Positions 19,184 to 64,000 of a DNA stretch of 64,000 nt are shown here, piece after piece. The notes beneath the pieces were generated by a model that saw only the letters and a program-made list of their open reading frames with translations, was not told where the DNA came from and searched no databases. The first letter of the stretch is position 1, and each line of letters begins with the position of its first letter. The stretch is from Rhynochetos jubatus (Eukaryota > Chordata > Aves > Eurypygiformes > Rhynochetidae): assembly GCA_027574665.1 (NCBI GenBank), contig CM050654.1:25191722-25255721 (forward strand), given 5' to 3'. The position numbers and the translations under genes are program-made.

Positions 19184-19207
19184 TTTTTTTTTTTTTTTTT
19201 TTTTTTT
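19184..19207 (-). repeat. A24 homopolymer just upstream of TBR1 coding sequence
   Basis: An uninterrupted run of 24 T on the plus strand (A on the sense strand) lies 138 bp before the TBR1 ATG, between the CCAAT-type elements and the upstream ORF. It could keep the promoter nucleosome-poor or be transcribed in the 5' UTR. The length may be unreliable. Confidence 0.8.
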
Positions 19208-19227
19208 CCCCTTCCCTGGGAGAAGAG

Positions 19228-19369
19228 ATTGGCCAATTGACACTATGCAGCAATCAGGAAAGACTCACTTTTGATCTTGCTGCTTGTGGAGAGGATGAAA
19301 CGGCTTCTGCCATTGGTTAACCGCTGACAGTAATTTAATTAGATAGACATTAATTAGGATAATCACCTG
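19228..19369 (-). promoter_or_regulatory. TBR1: Candidate TBR1 proximal promoter elements
   Basis: Within 140 bp there is a palindromic double CCAAT box (ATTGGCCAAT, 19228-19237), a second inverted CCAAT (CCATTGGTTAACC, about 19310-19322), two TAATTA homeodomain cores 15 bp apart (19336-19341 and 19351-19356), and an E-box CACCTG (19364-19369). The cluster sits 180-325 bp before the TBR1 start codon in a non-repetitive stretch between CpG-rich blocks. No TATA box was identified and the transcription start is not fixed. Individual sites are short, but their density and position make a promoter likely. Confidence 0.5.
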
Positions 19370-19549
19370 GCTCCTGGTCGCGACGATCATGGCAAATTGA
19401 AGGAGATGATTTTATTGTGAGATAGAAGGAAGGGGAAGGGGGAAGGGAAGAGCGTGTTGCTGTAAGAGCTCATTATTATGTGACCTTTTCAGCATTTTTT
19501 TTCTTTTTACGGCTGGAAAATAAACCAAAACCCCTGCGATTTCCCAAAT

Positions 19550-20370
19550 ATTGCCCGCGTGTCCCCCGCCTTTGTGTGTCAGGGAGGAGAGCGGGTGCTG
19601 GGGGCGAGGGGAGCCCCGGCAGCGCGGCCGCTGCCCCCGGCTCACCTCCCCGGTTCGCCTCCCGTCTCGGAACGCGCAGCCCCTCTGCCCCTTCCCACCC
19701 GTGCCTGCACCGCGGGGGAAGCCCGCTGCGTCCCCGCCGACAGCGGCCGCGGATCGGCTCTAAGTTCGGAAATAACCGTGAGCGAGCAGCCCAAGCGCCC
19801 TGATGTGTTTGCCGCGATGCTGGCGGGTTCGTTAGTTAATAAATATTTCATCCGGCAGCCGTGATGCCGGGGATGAGCACAGCGGCGCGGGAGGCAGCCG
19901 GGCTGCCCCTCCGGCTGCGGGTGCCGCTCCGCTCGGGGCCGCGGCAGCGCCGGGCGGGGAGCGGTCTTTGGGGCACCGCGGCGGGTTTAGGAGGGGAGCG
20001 GAGCAGCTCTGCGGCCGGGGCCGTCTCCGCAGGAGCGGCGGGCCCAGCCGAGCCCCTCCCCGGCGGAGAGCGGCGGCCCCGGGCGCGCACCTGCGGCGGC
20101 TGAGCGCGGCACCGCGCGTGGCCGGGGCGGCGAGGCCCGCGCAACGCCGGGGAGAGGGCGAGGCCGCCCGCCCGCCCAGGGTCCCCCCTCACCGGAGAGA
20201 CTTGCCGGCGGGTCCGGCCGTGCCAGCCGCGGGCTGACTGAGAGCGGGACCCGCCGAGGCGTGAAGATACGCCCGGAGCGGCCAGGGACTCGCTCGCCCC
20301 ACGCCGCTGCCCAGCACCAATTCCCCTTCCTCCGCAAGCTCCCGAGTTTTTAAAAGCTCCGGGGTTTTTT
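19550..20370. promoter_or_regulatory. CpG island upstream of TBR1
   Basis: A strongly CpG-rich block begins about 500 bp upstream of the TBR1 start codon and ends near 20.37 kb. The frames it contains are open on both strands and look like composition artefacts. It is the expected promoter-associated island of TBR1, and could also drive a divergent noncoding transcript, which I cannot show. Confidence 0.6.
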
Positions 20371-22880
20371 TTTTGCCCGGGGAGGAGCTCTCCTGTTCCA
20401 TTTTTCTTAGCGTTTTCCCCTCAGCGGTTTGGACTTCAGGTATTTTACAGATTGTCTCTCTTTCCAGGTGACATCAGCAGCCGGCCTCCAACTCCACTGA
20501 TTCCAGGGTAATGCAGCCTGGACCACCACAGACTAGACCCAAGACCAGCATATAATCACCTGCAGCCAGGCTGAAACTTTGCAAACTCAAATCCAGGGAA
20601 GGCTAGAACCAGGGCGACTTGTCAGAATGCGTATTTCGACGCTGTCAAATCCCACAGCCATTTATTTTTCCGTTGCTTAACCATGAGCTAGTTCGGCTGT
20701 TTGGTGTGTCACAGAAGCCGGCATACACGCACGCTCTCTGCAAGGAAATTATCCTAATAAAATAATTTACAGAGCAAAAAGCAAGCAGCTCAGTTTTCCT
20801 CGCAGTCGGGTGGTGCAGCACGTGCAACTTTCCTTACTACACCTTCTCCTTTCAGCGCTAAGAAAATAGTTTTATTAACACCTGTTTTAACTAGTGTTTC
20901 CGACAGTTGTTTCACCAGGGTGCTCACCCTTCCCTTTCCCTGCCTGATACCGACCAAAAGATTATGGTCTTATACAGGCAGGAGATGGGTCGAAACGCAG
21001 TGAAACCCTGGGAAACGCTGCCCTGAATTATGGAGCTACACCCATAGAGCTGCGGAGCTGCAGTGCATTCAGCGGTACGCTGCCAATCACACCGAAGTGC
21101 TAATATATGCCAAAAATCTTCAGTGCCCAACTCCTAAACCGGTATAATAGGGGATATGCCATGGCAGGTGGTGTTACAGAATCGGCACAGAACGGAGGAG
21201 AGAGGTTTGCTAATACAACGTGCCTGTCCTTCGTGCTGACAGGTGACGAGGGGTCAAGCTGCTAATGAAGGTCTGCTCCACTACGGCTGGGGACTCGGAA
21301 GGCGGCTGCTCACAAACCTCCTTCTTCCTCCAAGGTGGGATACGGGCTGCCGCTTTTTGGGTTGCTGTGTGCACACGTTCTTCCAAATCCTCTGTGTGGG
21401 TCCTACAGCACCAGTGAAAAATGAGGAAAGATGCCCCAAAAACCAGCCTTTTGATTATTCATGAAACATCTTAGTAAATGGAAAATTGTGCCTCCCAGTC
21501 AAACGGAGGAGTGGGTAGAAAGCAGGGCACCACAGCACGAGCCCATGCGACAGGAGATCTGCATCTCCAACAGCCTCCCCTCAGCCACCCTCCGCAAGAC
21601 GTACGTTTGTCAAAATTCATTTGGAACGCGCGAGACTGGCTGGTTTGTCTCCCTGCTCACACCGGCCTTTCGCGCACGTACAGCGCTGCAGCGCTGTGCT
21701 GCTTCCCCCGTTCCGCAGTGCCACGTTACCCGCAACCTGCCAAACCACCGCTCCCTCTCGGTGCCACGCCAATGCATGGGAGTAGGCAGAGGGACATGCA
21801 GAGCCCCACTGGCAGACAAGCCCCGGGGCAGGTCCCCGATCGGCTCCTGCCCCGTCTCGGCCTGCGGTGCAGCGGTGTACGCGCACGTCGGACCGTGGCA
21901 AGGCCCGAACGCAGCCTGCCTCGACGGCAGCACCAGAAAGCACTTCCACTTCACTCTGTGCGGGCAAGTGGGGCTTGCCCTGTCCCCGTGATTCTCTCCT
22001 GCCTACTGTGGGGGCAGAGGGAAGGCCATACGGGGGGCAGCTGCGAAAATCTGCATGTGCCCCACTGAAGAAATGCATGCTAAATATACTGAGAGAGTGG
22101 TAGTCTAAAATAGTAAATTAAAAGGCCTAAATAAGAAATTTAAACAAAAGAAAAACCTTTGCTAACGAATAAACAGAAAATTACTGGGCACAGAGTGGAA
22201 AATAAGACAATTTTATGGGCTATTTCTTTACTGTGCTAGGAAGAAGTCAAAAACAATCTAAAAAAATAACTTCCACCGCAAAGAGATATATCAAGTTTTA
22301 AGATATTTGCCTGCCGTAATTGTTGCTGGTCTTTTTAAAACCCAGTAAACAAAATATTGTAACGTAATAAAAAAAGAACACCTCTGCCCAGAAAAAAATA
22401 ATCAAATCAGCCTAAATACCTAATACTTCAAAAACAAACAAAAAAATCGCTGCCCAAACCCAAAAGTCACTCTCCAGACCCAGTTTATTTGGCCTGGAGG
22501 GCTTAAAAGCAAGCAGCCAACCCACCTGCCCTCCTGTGAGTGTTCCCCTCTCCACTCAGTTCTAAATCACACCCCAGTGGGGGCTCTTTCCATAGATTTA
22601 CATACACGGGCATCCCGTGTACATTCTCCTTCGCAGGAGGGAGGGTTCACGTAACCCAGGGCAGCCTCCACCACTCTGTTTACTCGCAGAGTACTGCTGC
22701 TGCTCATGACACCGCTTGTGAGAGTTGCGCGATTCGGTTATCAGCAAAACCAAACTCATTTTCTTACGGTGAATTGTCTTCTGTGGATCTGAGGGTCTGA
22801 GTAACATTGACAGGGAGCTGGCAGGGCAACGCTCAGCATTTTGGGTTTTGTACATCCTCAGAATTCAGCACTACTACCTC
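20370..22880. other. Intergenic DNA between TBR1 and PSMD14
   Basis: No spliced gene was recognised. A GC-rich section at about 21480-22070 holds overlapping open frames of up to 196 codons on the plus strand and up to 153 on the minus strand, with no family resemblance and no clear splice or promoter signals, so they are treated as chance frames. The rest is AT-rich with short A/T runs. Confidence 0.55.
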
Positions 22881-22886
22881 TTTTTG

Positions 22887-22892
22887 TTTATT
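22887..22892 (-). terminator. PSMD14: Possible distal PSMD14 polyadenylation signal
   Basis: AATAAA on the minus strand (within GATAAATAAAC) about 505 bp past the PSMD14 stop codon. It would give a longer 3' UTR than the proximal signal. Both are plausible. Confidence 0.4.
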
Positions 22893-23069
22893 TATCTCAG
22901 TGAGATTATCTGGTAATCAATGGGAGCCGAATTGCATCAGAGAATTTTTGCTGTCCTAGCAATTAGGAGCTCAGCAACTTTACAGTGGGTAGAAATAAAC
23001 CTTCATCAACACTTTTCCTACCTTGTTAATGCCCGCTGTCCTTTCTCAAAAAAGGCCTTCCAGAACTTA

Positions 23070-23395
23070 AGACAGGTTTGTAAATGTATTTTTATTATGT
23101 TGCAACAATCAAAATATATATGTACTACTGATTTTCCCCCCAAATCTTAAATGAAAATGTAATACATTTTTGCCCACGTTGTGTGTCCCAATGCTTCGGA
23201 ATCCGTAAAGACCCCAACATAAAGAAACTGAAGCGACTGCACAATGAGAGACTGGAGGGTGTTACAGTGCTGCACTTACACTGCAAATGAAGTCGGCTGT
23301 CTGTTTAATCAAATACCGCCTCAACAGTCTCCGGTTTGTGAGTATTAGAAACAATAAACAAATATACACAGAGAGCATCACAAACAGTAAATTGG
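23070..23395 (-). other. PSMD14: PSMD14 3' untranslated region (proximal form)
   Basis: This is the stretch between the TAA stop and the expected cleavage site. It has no intron signals. The boundary is inferred only from the polyadenylation signal. Confidence 0.5.
23091..23096 (-). terminator. PSMD14: Proximal PSMD14 polyadenylation signal AATAAA
   Basis: AATAAA lies 300 bp after the PSMD14 stop codon on the minus strand and is the first canonical signal. Cleavage is expected near 23070. Together with the distal signal it suggests a 3' UTR of about 0.3 or 0.5 kb. Confidence 0.5.
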
Positions 23396-63567
<40,172 letters not shown>

Positions 63568-64000
63568 ATTTCTAGAAAAACAGAAACAAAGGAAAAATGT
63601 TCCCAAGCTCTGAAGTGTTTACTAAATCGCTATCTATATAATTCACCTTCAGTCACTCAGTATGTCAAAAATATTGGTGGTAATTACAACACAACATCAG
63701 ACTTCCTGTTAATTAACACCACATATTAATTCAAGAAGCTGTCTTCCATGCTAATTAACAGACCTTGTTTTATTGCTTTGGTTTTGGGTTACCCCCATTT
63801 CTGAAGAGCACTCTTGTCAAACTTTTCAAAACTTTCCCATCATACAATTAATTGAGGGATTTTTGTTGCTGAAGAACAGCGCCTACATCTAGGAAGTGCC
63901 TAAAACTTATAACATATACAATCAAGTTTACTCCAATTTGTTCAGAAAGCATCAATAAAAATGTGAAAGTAAGGATTTCAGCATCCTCATTAGTAAGTTC
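63568..64000 (-). other. PSMD14: PSMD14 5' leader intron and four UTR bases
   Basis: Only 63568-63571 are exonic (the four bases before the ATG). The acceptor TTTTCTAG is at 63572-63579. The rest is AT-rich intron leading to a noncoding first exon outside the window. No promoter or CpG island is visible before the edge. Confidence 0.75.

Noticed and set aside
21461..22068. Plus-strand frames of 176 and 196 codons between the genes
   Set aside because: Two overlapping frames plus minus-strand frames are open in a GC-rich patch, with no domain, splice or promoter evidence.

Overview
This is a window of vertebrate, almost certainly avian, nuclear DNA. The sequence shows spliced genes with long introns. 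It contains CR1 LINE 3' ends, including copies whose terminal ATTCTATG motif appears in both orientations, few other interspersed repeats, and GC-rich CpG islands set in AT-rich DNA. I found no bacterial, phage or CRISPR features. The species cannot be fixed from the window alone.

Two protein-coding genes are present, both on the minus strand and in tandem. Reading right to left, PSMD14 (Rpn11/POH1, the 26S proteasome lid deubiquitinase) occupies about 64.0-23.07 kb. All ten coding exons are present (63567 to 23396), giving an intact 310-residue protein, and the noncoding first exon and promoter lie beyond the right edge. About 4 kb downstream comes TBR1, the T-box brain transcription factor, at about 19.2-11.4 kb. 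It has six coding exons (19046 to 12923), an intact 677-residue protein and a 1.5 kb 3' UTR ending near an AATAAA at 11430-11425. This order and orientation match the PSMD14-TBR1 arrangement known from human chromosome 2q24.

Layout: 1-9.7 kb is AT-rich intergenic DNA 3' of TBR1 and holds one clear relic, a decayed Ty3/gypsy-type pol fragment (2478-3630). From 9.7 to 11.4 kb there is an orphan CpG island just past the TBR1 polyadenylation signal. From 11.4 to 19.1 kb lies TBR1, whose introns alternate GC-rich stretches with tandem repeats and AT-rich islands that may be regulatory. From 19.2 to 20.4 kb are candidate TBR1 promoter elements and a CpG island; 20.4-23.0 kb is intergenic. From 23.0 to 64.0 kb lies PSMD14, with two very large introns (12.4 and 15.5 kb) containing CR1 fragments, a poly(C)20 tract, a perfect palindrome and an unidentified coding-like segment.

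The two genes have unrelated jobs: a ubiquitous proteasome component and a cortical-neuron transcription factor. Nothing suggests a new multi-gene system. The observations most worth following up are the gypsy relic in a bird genome, a GC-AG intron inside the TBR1 T-box, a short upstream ORF before TBR1, the 59-bp minisatellite beside a T-box exon, the orphan CpG island, and coding-like frames in PSMD14 intron 7.
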